From an uncultured Draconibacterium sp. (GTDB taxonomy: Bacteria > Bacteroidota > Bacteroidia > Bacteroidales > Prolixibacteraceae): DNA of 64,000 bases. Both the position numbers and the translations under genes were made by a program. The stretch covers positions 124,001-188,000 of the forward strand of contig CANLMQ010000007.1 of the NCBI GenBank assembly GCA_947492175.1, given 5' to 3'. The notes under the pieces are model-generated. The model worked only from the letters and a program-made list of their open reading frames with translations, had not been told where the DNA came from and did not search any database. Positions 46,219 to 56,064 of this stretch are shown in pieces (within the stretch, counting starts at the first letter, position 1; every line of letters begins with the position of its first letter).

Positions 46219-48513
46219 TTAAAAACTGTACATTTGCTGAGATACCTTTGTGAATTCATCTGTACCCTGTAACCTGAAATCAATCCTCGGACCATTCCAT
46301 GCCTGGGGCCAGCCTCCGATAATGTTGTTCAGATAGATCAGCTTTACCTCATGCTTCCCTTTTTTTAGGGCAACGGTGGTATTATTTCTCGAGAAGCGTT
46401 TCACTTCTCCATCATTATTGATAAGCAACTGACCACCTAAAAAGAACTGATCTACATTAGTCGAGAACTCATAGATTCCATCTTCAGGCATTTCAATATA
46501 GCCGGATAATATGTGAGCTGATGGTTCATCAATTTGAGCGCTGGTGTAGGCGCGGTTCAGGTTCACATCACTGGCTGTTTCCGTCCAATCCTTTACCTTC
46601 TCCAAATCAGCCACATAAATGAAATCACCTTTGGTATATTTCTCTTTTAAACCTTTCCCTTTAGTTTCCACGTCTACAGCAGGCTTAAATGTCTGTTTAT
46701 CAACCACGATGGTGCGCACTTTGCTCAATTGACCACTACTTAATACTGAGGCTATTTTTATCTCTGTATTCTCAGAAAAGTTAAAAGGCTGCTCATAAAC
46801 TGCCGACTCAGCAGTTGGTTCACTACCATCCAGTGTGTAAACCATTTTGACTGGACGTGTTGTTGTAAATTCAACTTTAGCAGAATTAGTAAAAACCACC
46901 TTATTACAAGGTCCTTCCGGTAACGGAATGTGGTAGTTGATATCGTGCATATCCATGCGTACATACTGATTGTCCATTCGTCTGGCGAAATCCGTAAAAT
47001 TTTTATTCTCTTTAGAGGTCCAGTTCACTTCCGCCAATGCAATGATTCTTGGGTAGACACGATATTCAATTAACTCCGGAGTATACATGTATTCAGTCCA
47101 GACATTACCTTGAGTACCAAGCACATGTTTAGCCATTTCTGGTTTCAATTGTTCAGGTACTGGCTCATAAGAGTAGGACTCTTCAAGTGTGGTATAACCA
47201 CCAATAGCCACGGGTTCAACTCTTGAATCCCCCTGATAATGATCGAGGTAACACCAATTACCGGGCGTCATAACCACATCATGACCATGCGTAGCTGCTT
47301 CAATCCCTCCTTCTTCGCCTCGCCACGACATGACAGCTGCCGACTCAGCCAGGCCTCCTTCCAGAATTTCATCCCAACCAATCATCTTTTTGCCATGTGC
47401 TAAAAGCACTTTTTCAATGCGCTGAACAAAATAGCTTTGCAGCTCATGCTCATCCTTCAGGCCTTCCTCTTTCATTCGGCGCTGACATAACATACAACTT
47501 TCCCATCTGGTTTTGGGACACTCATCGCCTCCAATATGGAAATATTCTGAAGGGAAAAGCGCCACTACTTCATCAATGATGTCTTCCAAAAATTCAAAAG
47601 TCTCTTCCTTCCCGGCGCAATACACATCAGGTTCAACCCCCCAAATATTTCTTACTTTAAAAGGACCGCCTGTACAAGAGTACTCGGGATATGCGGTTAA
47701 AGCCGCCAAGGCATGTCCCGGTAATTCAATCTCCGGAATTACATCAATCATACGGTCTGATGCATAGGCCACAATCTCCTTAACCTCTTGTTGCGTATAA
47801 AAACCACCGTATTCATTTCCCTCTCCCTCAATGCGCTTAGAACCGATTTGTGTTAACAATGGATATTTCTTTATCTCGATTCGCCACCCTTGATCCTCGG
47901 TCAGATGCCAGTGAAATTTATTCATTTTGAACATCGCCATCATATCAAGATGTTTCTTGATGTCTTCAACAGGCACATAATGACGACATACATCCAAATG
48001 TAAACCTCGGTACTTAAAACGGGGTTCATCCTGGATATCTAAGATGGGAATATTCCAATCCACATCTGTTACCAATGTTGAACTTTCCACCTCCGCAGGG
48101 AGCAATTGAAGTAAAGTCTGTAAACCATAGAAGATTCCTTTGATGGTACTTCCTGTGATCTCAATACTTTTTGATGTTACTTTCAACTTGTAGGCTTCAT
48201 CATTTGCTGATTGTTGAGTTTCAATTACCACATTAATGAAATTATCCCGGGGGTTTGTATTCACTACATCCAGCTCATAGCCAGTGGAGGTTTTAAGCTT
48301 TTTGGCGAAAAGTGTTATGACCTCAGAAATCTGCTCGCTTTCAGCAACAAAAACAGTTTTGCTATTAAGCGTAAAAACACCTTCACCCTTCACGATACTT
48401 GTCGGTCTGGGAGTCACACTAATACCTTTGTTATATGGTTTTTCTACCTTTTCGGCATTACATGCCAATAATACCATCAGCAGGATGGCTATGCTTCCAA
48501 TTTTTAAATTCAT
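46219..48513 (-). CDS. Beta-N-acetylhexosaminidase (GH20) lipoprotein
   Basis: The protein has 764 residues and a lipoprotein signal with Cys 18 (LLMVLLACN). A GH20b alpha/beta domain (about 30 to 160) is followed by the GH20 barrel (about 165 to 500): RGLHLDVCRHYVPVEDIKKH, FHWHLTEDQGWRIEI, and FHIGGDECPKTRW with the catalytic Asp 330-Glu 331 pair. Then come a chitobiase-C-terminal-like module (KMVYTLDGSEPTAESAVYE, about 560 to 610) and a PA14-like C-terminal region (about 645 to 760, DGIYEFSTNVDQFFLGGQL). The enzyme cleaves terminal GlcNAc or GalNAc from glycans through substrate-assisted catalysis. It lies in the middle of the locus 3 enzyme block. Confidence 0.93.
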   Translation of the reverse strand: MNLKIGSIAILLMVLLACNAEKVEKPYNKGISVTPRPTSIVKGEGVFTLNSKTVFVAESEQISEVITLFAKKLKTSTGYELDVVNTNPRDNFINVVIETQQSANDEAYKLKVTSKSIEITGSTIKGIFYGLQTLLQLLPAEVESSTLVTDVDWNIPILDIQDEPRFKYRGLHLDVCRHYVPVEDIKKHLDMMAMFKMNKFHWHLTEDQGWRIEIKKYPLLTQIGSKRIEGEGNEYGGFYTQQEVKEIVAYASDRMIDVIPEIELPGHALAALTAYPEYSCTGGPFKVRNIWGVEPDVYCAGKEETFEFLEDIIDEVVALFPSEYFHIGGDECPKTRWESCMLCQRRMKEEGLKDEHELQSYFVQRIEKVLLAHGKKMIGWDEILEGGLAESAAVMSWRGEEGGIEAATHGHDVVMTPGNWCYLDHYQGDSRVEPVAIGGYTTLEESYSYEPVPEQLKPEMAKHVLGTQGNVWTEYMYTPELIEYRVYPRIIALAEVNWTSKENKNFTDFARRMDNQYVRMDMHDINYHIPLPEGPCNKVVFTNSAKVEFTTTRPVKMVYTLDGSEPTAESAVYEQPFNFSENTEIKIASVLSSGQLSKVRTIVVDKQTFKPAVDVETKGKGLKEKYTKGDFIYVADLEKVKDWTETASDVNLNRAYTSAQIDEPSAHILSGYIEMPEDGIYEFSTNVDQFFLGGQLLINNDGEVKRFSRNNTTVALKKGKHEVKLIYLNNIIGGWPQAWNGPRIDFRLQGTDEFTKVSQQMYSF

Positions 48514-48533
48514 ATTGTACTATTTATTTGTAT

Positions 48534-49829
48534 TTATTCTTTTGCAAAAACGGTTAATGTTCGATAGCCATAAATGGCAATTACCACAAAACATATAAAC
48601 GGTAGAACAAACGAGACATTAACGGCTGGTAACCAACCAATCTCCCCCATATCAATGATGGCTCCCTGTAACGGTGGCATTAAGGCACCCCCCACAATGG
48701 CCATCACCAAACCTGCTGCACCTATAGTGGCATCATCCCCTAAGCCATGAAGTGCAATTCCGTAAATGGTTGGGAACATTAATGACATAAAACCGGAAGT
48801 AGCCACCAGGCAGTAAAGTCCCAGTTGTCCCTCAATCAATATCACCCCTGTGGTGGTTATCATCCCTCCAATAGCAAAGATTGTCAGCATTTTTCGCGCA
48901 TTTACATACTTCATCATGGCAGTACTAATAAAACGGCTTATGATAAAAAGTGCCATTGCGGCAATGTTGTAGTTCTGCGCGGTTGCTTTATCGTATCCTA
49001 AGTTTTCTGCATATTGAATGATGAACGTCCAGCACATAATCTGTGTTGCAACATAAAATACCTGAGCTATCACCCCTTCACGGTATTTGCGATTTTTAAA
49101 TAATCTTTTAAAGGAGTCTTTAGCATGAACAGAATGATCCGCATTCTGACGCTCAGGCATCTTAGACACCAGAATAATCACAAACATTACAAGTACGACA
49201 AAGCCAAGCATCACATAAGGATCACGGATCACGGCAAGATCATGAGTACGGACTGCTGCCTTTTCTGTTGCATCCATAGTTTCAAAAACCAAATTACCCG
49301 AGGCATCACGAACATCAGATTGTAAAGAGGCAAGAATTACCTTTGATGCTATAAACATTCCGAAGATAGAACCAAGAGGATTAAACGATTGAGCGAGATT
49401 CAACCGGCGCGTAGCAGTTGACTCATCTCCCATTGAAAGAATATACGGATTTGCAGTGGTTTCCAGAAAAGCCAGCCCAAAAGTCAGGATGTATAATGAT
49501 CCTAAGAAGAAACCAAACATTTCAAATCGTGCAGCCGGATAAAATAATAATGCACCAGTTGCATATAATAACAAACCAAGTAAAACTCCTTTCTTATAGG
49601 TATAACGTTTTACAAACAAAGCTGCAGGAATGGCCATGGTTCCATATCCTCCATAAAACGCAAATTGAATTAAAGAGGCTTTAGCATTGGTAATTTCCAT
49701 TACTGTTTTAAATGCCGCCACCATTGGATTGGTGATATCATTGGCAAATCCCCACAACGAAAACAGGCAGGTGATCATGATAAAAGGTACCAGCAACTCC
49801 TTGGATACTACTTTTTCTTTTTTATTCAT
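48534..49829 (-). CDS. fucP: MFS sugar:H+ symporter, FucP family (L-fucose permease type)
   Basis: The protein has 431 residues with 12 predicted membrane helices. The first is FIMITCLFSLWGFANDITNP, the FucP signature with Asn/Asp, and AFLETTANPYILSMGD is also typical of FucP/GluP/NagP transporters. FucP of E. coli carries L-fucose and also D-arabinose and L-galactose; related NagP and GluP carry GlcNAc or glucose. Which sugar this one carries is not determined by sequence here. Surrounded by fucosidases and a beta-hexosaminidase, fucose is likely, with D-arabinose or GlcNAc as alternatives. It is located in the inner membrane. Confidence 0.88.
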   Translation of the reverse strand: MNKKEKVVSKELLVPFIMITCLFSLWGFANDITNPMVAAFKTVMEITNAKASLIQFAFYGGYGTMAIPAALFVKRYTYKKGVLLGLLLYATGALLFYPAARFEMFGFFLGSLYILTFGLAFLETTANPYILSMGDESTATRRLNLAQSFNPLGSIFGMFIASKVILASLQSDVRDASGNLVFETMDATEKAAVRTHDLAVIRDPYVMLGFVVLVMFVIILVSKMPERQNADHSVHAKDSFKRLFKNRKYREGVIAQVFYVATQIMCWTFIIQYAENLGYDKATAQNYNIAAMALFIISRFISTAMMKYVNARKMLTIFAIGGMITTTGVILIEGQLGLYCLVATSGFMSLMFPTIYGIALHGLGDDATIGAAGLVMAIVGGALMPPLQGAIIDMGEIGWLPAVNVSFVLPFICFVVIAIYGYRTLTVFAKE

Positions 49830-49855
49830 AAACGATTGTTTTAAAAGGACTATTT

Positions 49856-51094
49856 CTAAAAGATATTTTCTAATGCATCTATTGAAACTCCCAATATTTT
49901 ATTACTGATTTGATTTAGGGCTTCTTTAGATCCCTGTAAATGATAGGTTGTTTGAATATGTGTATAAGATTCACCTGATTTTAGGGCCAGAGCTGGTGAA
50001 GAAGTTTCCAGTTCGTAAAACGGTCCCATTTGGGAGCCATCATCAAGTGGTCCATCATTGTAAGAATTTAAAGCGTCTCCTTTGTAAGGATTTTCCTGTA
50101 GTTCCCAGGCAGAATTCACATAATCAGTATTCCCTTCGGGGAGTTTACACTCCAAAATTGTTAATGCTCCATTTTTTGCATCATAACTCCCCATAATACC
50201 AGTAGAACGTAAAGGTGGTACTCCAATTTTTCCGCGACTTTTACCATCGGCCTTAAAGAACACTTTGTTTCCCTGTACCTTAAGTCTGTTATCTGACACT
50301 TTCCCAAAATAATCATCATTCACTTCAGGACCAAGAAGCTTCGCATCTCCCGATTTTATTGGGATTACAACAGTAACCTCGGGCGAAGGAATTAGCATTC
50401 CTAACATCCAGATTGAAAGCAAGCCTGTTTCTTTTTTCCAAGCTTGCTCACCGTTGTTTCTAATTGTATTTGAAGATTTGTAGGCAACTACAGATATATT
50501 GGCCGCTGAAATACCAAGGTCTCTTTCTACCTGCTCATTTGAGAGTAACTGAACCTTACGCGTAACCATTAATTCGAAATTAGTTCCCGAGTAGTTGGTT
50601 AAATGCATCACCTTTTTAAATTGAACAGCGTTCTCATCCTGTGAAATCAAACCAAATGGTTTTGTATCAATTTCTTCAGGTACGAACCAATTCTCAAATA
50701 CGAAATCTTTATCCTTATCAAAATAGACTGAAAACTGTCCTCCTTCCGGTCCAATCCAAAACCGCTCCTCGCCGCCAAATGGATTAAAATGTTCCACAAA
50801 CTTTTGTTGCTTTATCAGATCGTAGTTGATCCATCCAAAACTAAAACCATCATCTCCATTGCAAGTTGAGGTCATTACTCTTCCCTGGTACTCAGGCAAA
50901 ATAAGAATGGAAGCATCTCCATTTTTCAATTCAACTGGGTTTGAATATTTTCTTAGAAACTCTTTATCAAAAAGATATGTTCCCGCCTTAGTTTTAGGCA
51001 TTGCACTTTTTTTAGCATTAGGCTTAGTATTACAACTAACAAGTGTACTTACAATTAATAGACTTGTTAATATCAAATAGGTAAAACGTCTCAT
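49856..51094 (-). CDS. DUF6786-family lipoprotein (galactose-mutarotase-like fold)
   Basis: The protein has 412 residues and a lipoprotein signal with Cys 21 (LLIVSTLVSC). The sequence has ILILPEYQGRVMTSTCNGD, GFSFGWINYDLI and FGGEERFWIGPEGGQFSVYF, resembling aldose-1-epimerase-like beta-sandwich proteins of DUF6786. No catalytic role has been assigned to that family to my knowledge. It could act as a mutarotase or lyase-like accessory for released sugars. Encoded between the FucP permease (26-base gap) and the propeller hydrolases. Family recognition is moderate. Confidence 0.65.
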   Translation of the reverse strand: MRRFTYLILTSLLIVSTLVSCNTKPNAKKSAMPKTKAGTYLFDKEFLRKYSNPVELKNGDASILILPEYQGRVMTSTCNGDDGFSFGWINYDLIKQQKFVEHFNPFGGEERFWIGPEGGQFSVYFDKDKDFVFENWFVPEEIDTKPFGLISQDENAVQFKKVMHLTNYSGTNFELMVTRKVQLLSNEQVERDLGISAANISVVAYKSSNTIRNNGEQAWKKETGLLSIWMLGMLIPSPEVTVVIPIKSGDAKLLGPEVNDDYFGKVSDNRLKVQGNKVFFKADGKSRGKIGVPPLRSTGIMGSYDAKNGALTILECKLPEGNTDYVNSAWELQENPYKGDALNSYNDGPLDDGSQMGPFYELETSSPALALKSGESYTHIQTTYHLQGSKEALNQISNKILGVSIDALENIF

Positions 51095-51147
51095 TTTTAG
51101 ATTCTATTCATTGGTTTATAATTTTAGTTTTATTGGTAACTTGAAGA

Positions 51148-51162
51148 GTTCACCTCGTGAAC
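51148..51162. promoter_or_regulatory. Short perfect inverted repeat between propeller hydrolase and DUF6786 genes
   Basis: GTTCAC and GTGAAC are perfect 6-bp arms around CTC. It lies 54 bases upstream of the DUF6786 start in a 149-base gap, the longest gap within the enzyme block between 49829 and 55797. There is no T-run. It could be an operator or a processing hairpin. Confidence 0.3.
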
Positions 51163-51243
51163 AATCATCCTGATGGATAGTAATTTTGGCTAATTTTAAA
51201 TCACTTCCGGGTATATTTCAAATTACCAAAATGTCTTTTCTAA

Positions 51244-52221
51244 CTATTTAATCCATTTCAATGGTGCAATACTTACCGACTGATGATTTAAATAATGCTG
51301 ATCTTCAGGACCGCATGATGTAATATACTCCTGCCCTTTATACGTGAATATTTCGGCTGCATGGCCAAATAAAGTGACAATGGTATTGTTCTCATAATCA
51401 AAATGATCCGGATCATCTGAAACAACCACCAAGGTTTCAGCATATCTTCGGTGCGCATAAGTAAAAAAGAGATACCACTTATCCTCTCTCTGAACAACAA
51501 ACGGAGACTCAATAAGCGTTGCCCAGGTACAATCATTAATGCCCAGAATGGTTTGAGGTTCTTCGAACGTTTTAAAGTCTGTTGTTTTAATCCTCAATAC
51601 TTGTGACTGTTTTACACCTTTATTACCGGTACTTACCACATGTATCCAGTATTTCCCATCAGTACCTTTCATAATATGAGGATCGCGGGTACCGATCCAT
51701 AAATTATCGGGTAATATATAACCTTCCTGAGGAGTCCAGTTATATAAATCATCAGACCAGTATACCTGTAAACGACGCTGCTCGTGCCAAACTTCAACTA
51801 CCATTACATAGCGCTGACTCTCTTCGTGCCACACAACATAAGGAGCTCCGACGTACTCCGATCCATTACTCTCATCAATGGCAAATTCCTCACGTTTCCA
51901 GTCCATTACTGATCCAGTAGTAGTACAATGTCCTAAATAAGGATGATAACGATAAAGTTCTTTTCCCTCTGGCGGGTAAGGGTTATTAATACCAAACCAA
52001 TGTAACGTCCCCTCTTTATCTTCTATAAAACAGTGGTCATTGGTAAACCACTTTGACTCATCAGTTATAAAATCGGGTTTTGCATCAATCATTTTACGGC
52101 TTTCGCCTGCCAAAACCGGAATCGCCGGTTCTGTCGCCTGCTCATCTAATGGGTTTGAAGAATCACAAGAAATAGCGGTATAAGCCGCCAACAACATTAT
52201 TAATAACTTATTCATATGCAA
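51244..52221 (-). CDS. Five-bladed beta-propeller glycoside hydrolase (GH43/GH32-like) lipoprotein
   Basis: The protein has 325 residues and a lipoprotein signal (MLLAAYTAISC). Blade motifs fit clan GH-F/GH-J: WFTNDHCFIEDKEGTLHWFG (first acidic site, in part), EYVGAPYVVWHEE, LWIGTRDPHIMKGTDGKY with the RDP block, and ATLIESPFVVQRED, where Glu would be the acid. A family cannot be chosen from the sequence alone. Enzymes with this fold cleave arabinofuranosides, xylosides, fructosides, or endo-type D-arabinan (GH183), so a furanose-directed role is plausible. It precedes a related protein at 52243 and shares the NDHC motif with it. Confidence 0.72.
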   Translation of the reverse strand: MHMNKLLIMLLAAYTAISCDSSNPLDEQATEPAIPVLAGESRKMIDAKPDFITDESKWFTNDHCFIEDKEGTLHWFGINNPYPPEGKELYRYHPYLGHCTTTGSVMDWKREEFAIDESNGSEYVGAPYVVWHEESQRYVMVVEVWHEQRRLQVYWSDDLYNWTPQEGYILPDNLWIGTRDPHIMKGTDGKYWIHVVSTGNKGVKQSQVLRIKTTDFKTFEEPQTILGINDCTWATLIESPFVVQREDKWYLFFTYAHRRYAETLVVVSDDPDHFDYENNTIVTLFGHAAEIFTYKGQEYITSCGPEDQHYLNHQSVSIAPLKWIK

Positions 52222-52242
52222 ATTTTTATATATTTCAAATAA

Positions 52243-53223
52243 TTAGTTCCACTCCAGTTTAGCGATATACACCCCTTTTTTGTCCCAGCCGGTATTTGAT
52301 ATATACCATTCATTGTCTGACACTTTTATTACTTCTGAAGCATGAGTCGCTAATTCACAAACAAAATTCTCGATAGGGAATTCATCTGGTGTTTCTGACC
52401 AGTAAACGTGTGTTTGATTGTACTCTGTCATTGCCCTGCAGATAAACAAGTAGAACAAACCATCTTTCTTTACAACAAAAGGACTTTCTGCATCACCTCC
52501 CCAATCACATTCAAATGATTGCGTATGAACAATTTTTGGACCGCTCCAATGCTGCAAATCAGGACTCGTCCTCACTGCTACACAGGATCGTAAGTCAACT
52601 TCATCGAAAGTTCGGGTATAGTAGTAGTAATAAATATTTTCATCTTTTAGAATGTAAGAGTCCCGGGCATGTCCTGGATCAGAAAACAAAGGATTTAAAG
52701 GATAACGTTCCCAGTTAAACATATCTTTAGAGTCAGCTCTGCATAGCTGTCCCCAGCTAGCATAGTTAGGAGCATTAGTCTGGCGGTTGCCAATATTATA
52801 GAACATGTGCCAGGTATCACTATCAGTTTCGTGAAACACATGCGGAGCCCATAACACCCGTTCAACTCCCGGTTTTGTTTCAAGTGCATAATCATGATCA
52901 TCCCATTTACCCTGATCAAACATTTTTGCAGAGATATGGAAAAAGCGTGTTTCTCCTGTCCATGGATTGATTGGTTTATGACCGATAATCCCATACCCAT
53001 GCCATTTGCCGTCAGCTCCTTTTACAAAACAATGGTCATTAGTGTACCAGGTTGTATCAATATCCGAGCGTGTGTCATTGGGATTAAATATATGTTTCCA
53101 TTCCCCTGTAATTACAGGCTTTTGTACCCTTATTGTCTCTACTGCCTCAGTTTTATTTTTGACTGAATCACAACTAGTAAACAAAAAGCCTACTAATAAG
53201 GAAAGTGTAATAAAAAGTTTCAT
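52243..53223 (-). CDS. Five-bladed beta-propeller glycoside hydrolase, paralogue
   Basis: The protein has 326 residues and a lipoprotein signal (LLVGFLFTSC). It shares WYTNDHCFVKGADGKWHGYG and the ESPFV acid motif (GDAESPFVVKKDGLFYLF) with its neighbour, and has GHARDSYILKDENIYYYYY in the place of the RDP block. Both have the same length, so an old tandem duplication with divergence is likely. A different linkage or subsite may be served by each. It follows the GH116 gene by 6 bases and precedes the other propeller by 21 bases, fully in the enzyme operon. Confidence 0.72.
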   Translation of the reverse strand: MKLFITLSLLVGFLFTSCDSVKNKTEAVETIRVQKPVITGEWKHIFNPNDTRSDIDTTWYTNDHCFVKGADGKWHGYGIIGHKPINPWTGETRFFHISAKMFDQGKWDDHDYALETKPGVERVLWAPHVFHETDSDTWHMFYNIGNRQTNAPNYASWGQLCRADSKDMFNWERYPLNPLFSDPGHARDSYILKDENIYYYYYTRTFDEVDLRSCVAVRTSPDLQHWSGPKIVHTQSFECDWGGDAESPFVVKKDGLFYLFICRAMTEYNQTHVYWSETPDEFPIENFVCELATHASEVIKVSDNEWYISNTGWDKKGVYIAKLEWN

Positions 53224-53229
53224 ATCCTA

Positions 53230-55797
53230 TTAATTAATTGTTATTTCCAACTCCTGTTTCGCGGTAAGTTCAATGGCTTCAAACATGATACTTACTTTAT
53301 CTCCCGATACTGTAAACTTAGATTTTAGCTCCTTACCATCCAGATTTACTGTTACATTGCTTATATCACTTTTTAAAAGTGAAACCAGCGTAAACTCCTG
53401 AACATTTAGAGTTCCATAGTTCTGGAATAATAAACAGGCCTGTTTTTTTTCATCAAACCTTTGAGTATAACTTCCCCATCCTTCCGAGGCAATAAAAGCA
53501 GACTTAAAATTATTGGAGCTTATTTTAGGAGCAAAACCAATTACTCCTCCAGGCCCATTATATGTAAAGCCCGATGCGGACACAAAGGGAGCATAACCAC
53601 TCATGGCGCGGGTATAATGATTACCGTATTCAATTTCATTATACGGATTACGACGTTCACCAGAATACCTTTTATTTACCGCTTGAATTACATTTGTAGC
53701 CTCATCAATGAGTCCTTCGGAAATTAAGGTTGCAGCAAGTTGATGTTCCTGTCCTGTCCAAATCTCACTGAAATAGCCAATAACCAGTTTTTCCCACTCG
53801 TTTTCAATTATACCAGGAGCAATATCTGTCCCTCCTTTAGGGAAAGTACACATAATCACTCCTGCTTCATCGTCATCGGCATACCACCTCTTAATAGGAA
53901 TGGATGCGGTATCTAAATAAGCACCATAATTTTCAACAAAATTGTATTTCATAATTGATCGCAATGCAGTCTGAATCTGATCTTCAGGAACTATTGGATC
54001 TAAGCCTGTTTGAGCAGCCCAGTATTGGCCAAGTAACTGATCAGTATGACAACCAACGTTGGTATTGGGAGCTTCCGGATGCTCGCGATCTGTTAACTGA
54101 ATAAAGTATTCGCCATTAAATAACTGGTCAGCTATATTATTATAAGCTAGTTGAGCTATTTCACGGCAGGTTCTTTCAAATTTGCGGTCGTCCATCTGTT
54201 TTGCCATCTCAGCACCTGCTCTCAATGAAGCTGCGTACAATCCACTTATCCAGCTTATTTTCCCATACCATGTTCTATCGAGTGTATTGTACTGTTTACC
54301 TTCCAAAATTCCATCAGGTTTTCCTGTTTTAGCCTTATCCTGATCAATCATTACCTGAATGGCTTTTTTTATTTTGTCCCAGTTGTTACTCAGGAAGCTA
54401 TCATCCGGAGCCATTAAGTGTTCGCGGTAGATACGCATAATGGTACCTGCATGGCCGTCAATGGCAAAACCACGTCCATCGTGCCTTCCCATACCACTGA
54501 ATTCTCCTCTGTACTTAACTAAGCCATCATTATAAGATAAACCCAGATCAATCTGTTCTCGTAATTGTCGCGCCAAACCGGGAAATACCCTCCCCAAAGC
54601 TTGCTCATAATGAAACACATGGGTACAGGTTCCTTCTCCCAGGTATACTCCTTCGTAGGTATAGAAACGTCCCTCATTTTCCGGATCATTAGTGATATCG
54701 TCAAAACGAACGGAAGCCGTAGTTGCCAAAGTACTCACATTGACAAATGTTCGGTCAAGAAACCATTTAGGCAATGAAGAGTCATACCAGGTTTTATTCC
54801 ACTGTTTAGTTGTTTCCAACAACCATCTGTTTTGAGCAACATAATTACAAACGTCTGCTGCATCGGTAAATTTTGAAGAATAATAGTGACGTAAATTTTC
54901 TATGTTTTTCCAATGGTGGGCTTTATCCCACAAATGGATATTGGGGAAGTACCAGCTAAGCAAATAGGTAAATGTCTTACTTTCCCCTTTCTTCAAGCTT
55001 GCTTTTCCCGACACTGCTCCTACTAATTTTTCTCCCAGTGCAATCTGTTCGTTAGAAGTATTGGGAACTCCATTATATACATTTATTCCCTTTGGGTGCT
55101 CTGCACTTGCAAAGGCCTGACCTTCATCAAGCAAAGTTAAACTCATGCTGCCCCAGTCGGCCAATTCCTCTTTGTATTTATCACTAATCGTGCAAATAAG
55201 CTGGGCACTGTTATCAACAATTAGGGCTTTATTTTCATGCACATCATCTTTTTCCCTCCCAGATTGAAAGCCGGCCATGTTTTGCAACCATCCTGACAGC
55301 TCAATCTCTAACTCTTCCGCTGAGTTATTTGTAACGGTATACTGCAATACGGTTAATGGTAACCCTGAATTTTCAGCATCACAGGGAATAAAGGGAGAGT
55401 AGGCCTCTAAGTGCACTGAAACCGGCAATGTGGGATCTGAATAAGAGACTTTTCCAATTGGATACTGACCATCGAAGGTAATCTCTGAGAAACCATTCCG
55501 GTTCAGTGGTCTAACATGCACCCGATCTCCTTCTTTAATGGTTAGACCAAAACCTTGCTCAAACTTTTTTTCTTGAGTCAGAGGATCTAAGTAATATCGA
55601 TCGCCTGGACCTCCTGGATCAATTTCAGCAATATTAAAAACATCCCAATACCAGAGTTGTCCGTCTCCTCCCAGATAAACTTGTCCAGCACAAATACCAC
55701 CAACTGGCATACCAACGTATTTAAGATTTTGGGATCCAATTGACCAAACTGAACTAACAATGATCAACAATAACACTATAACGGATATTCTCTTCAT
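53230..55797 (-). CDS. GH116-family glycoside hydrolase
   Basis: The protein has 855 residues and a signal peptide (VIVLLLIIVSSVWSIGS). The N-terminal beta-domain (about 25 to 300) starts LKYVGMPVGGICAGQVYLGG. The catalytic all-alpha barrel has FYTYEGVYLGEGTC (Glu 382, likely nucleophile) and QYNTLDRTWYG (Asp 507, likely acid/base). The spacing of 125 is close to that of the archaeal GH116 SSO1353 (E335 and D462), and the EGVYLG and NTxD motifs match the family. GH116 contains glucosylceramidase-type beta-glucosidases, beta-xylosidases and an exo-beta-D-arabinofuranosidase. A truncated paralogue exists at 8940. The specificity is undetermined. Confidence 0.85.
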   Translation of the reverse strand: MKRISVIVLLLIIVSSVWSIGSQNLKYVGMPVGGICAGQVYLGGDGQLWYWDVFNIAEIDPGGPGDRYYLDPLTQEKKFEQGFGLTIKEGDRVHVRPLNRNGFSEITFDGQYPIGKVSYSDPTLPVSVHLEAYSPFIPCDAENSGLPLTVLQYTVTNNSAEELEIELSGWLQNMAGFQSGREKDDVHENKALIVDNSAQLICTISDKYKEELADWGSMSLTLLDEGQAFASAEHPKGINVYNGVPNTSNEQIALGEKLVGAVSGKASLKKGESKTFTYLLSWYFPNIHLWDKAHHWKNIENLRHYYSSKFTDAADVCNYVAQNRWLLETTKQWNKTWYDSSLPKWFLDRTFVNVSTLATTASVRFDDITNDPENEGRFYTYEGVYLGEGTCTHVFHYEQALGRVFPGLARQLREQIDLGLSYNDGLVKYRGEFSGMGRHDGRGFAIDGHAGTIMRIYREHLMAPDDSFLSNNWDKIKKAIQVMIDQDKAKTGKPDGILEGKQYNTLDRTWYGKISWISGLYAASLRAGAEMAKQMDDRKFERTCREIAQLAYNNIADQLFNGEYFIQLTDREHPEAPNTNVGCHTDQLLGQYWAAQTGLDPIVPEDQIQTALRSIMKYNFVENYGAYLDTASIPIKRWYADDDEAGVIMCTFPKGGTDIAPGIIENEWEKLVIGYFSEIWTGQEHQLAATLISEGLIDEATNVIQAVNKRYSGERRNPYNEIEYGNHYTRAMSGYAPFVSASGFTYNGPGGVIGFAPKISSNNFKSAFIASEGWGSYTQRFDEKKQACLLFQNYGTLNVQEFTLVSLLKSDISNVTVNLDGKELKSKFTVSGDKVSIMFEAIELTAKQELEITIN

Positions 55798-55892
55798 CTT
55801 ATTAAAATTATTTGTTTTCTGAGAAATAATATGCCTGCCCGGCTTTCGCGATCAGACGGGGAACACGCATGATTGTAATTCGCTTATGTGTG

Positions 55893-55910
55893 ATCCGCCA
55901 TTTGGCGGAT
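55893..55910. other. GC-rich hairpin between GH29 and GH116 genes
   Basis: ATCCGCC and GGCGGAT form a perfect 7-bp stem with an ATTT loop in the 267-base gap. It has no T-run on the minus strand. The nearby segment 55832-55880 is distinctly richer in GC than the surroundings and reads as a 20-codon minus-strand ORF (MRVPRLIAKAGQAYYF). Such a block may be a small repeat or a relic. The use is unknown. Confidence 0.4.
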
Positions 55911-56064
55911 TCTCATGCTCGTTTCATTCGTCAAATTGTCTTTTTTGTTTAATCCTTTTCAGGGTATAGATTATGTCCCTTTGCTGCTCCTCCTCACAAA
56001 TTTATATCCTCAGGTAGCTTTCAACCTTTATATTTTTATTTTCAGCAGTACCAACAGAAGTTTC

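Noticed and set aside
45870..46253. 127-codon plus-strand open frame
   Set aside because: Antisense of the GH29 gene; the minus frame contains conserved fucosidase motifs.
51244..53223. Firm GH183 (DUF4185) endo-D-arabinanase assignment for the two propellers
   Set aside because: The fold and context would fit, but I could not match family-specific motifs by eye, so only a propeller hydrolase is claimed.
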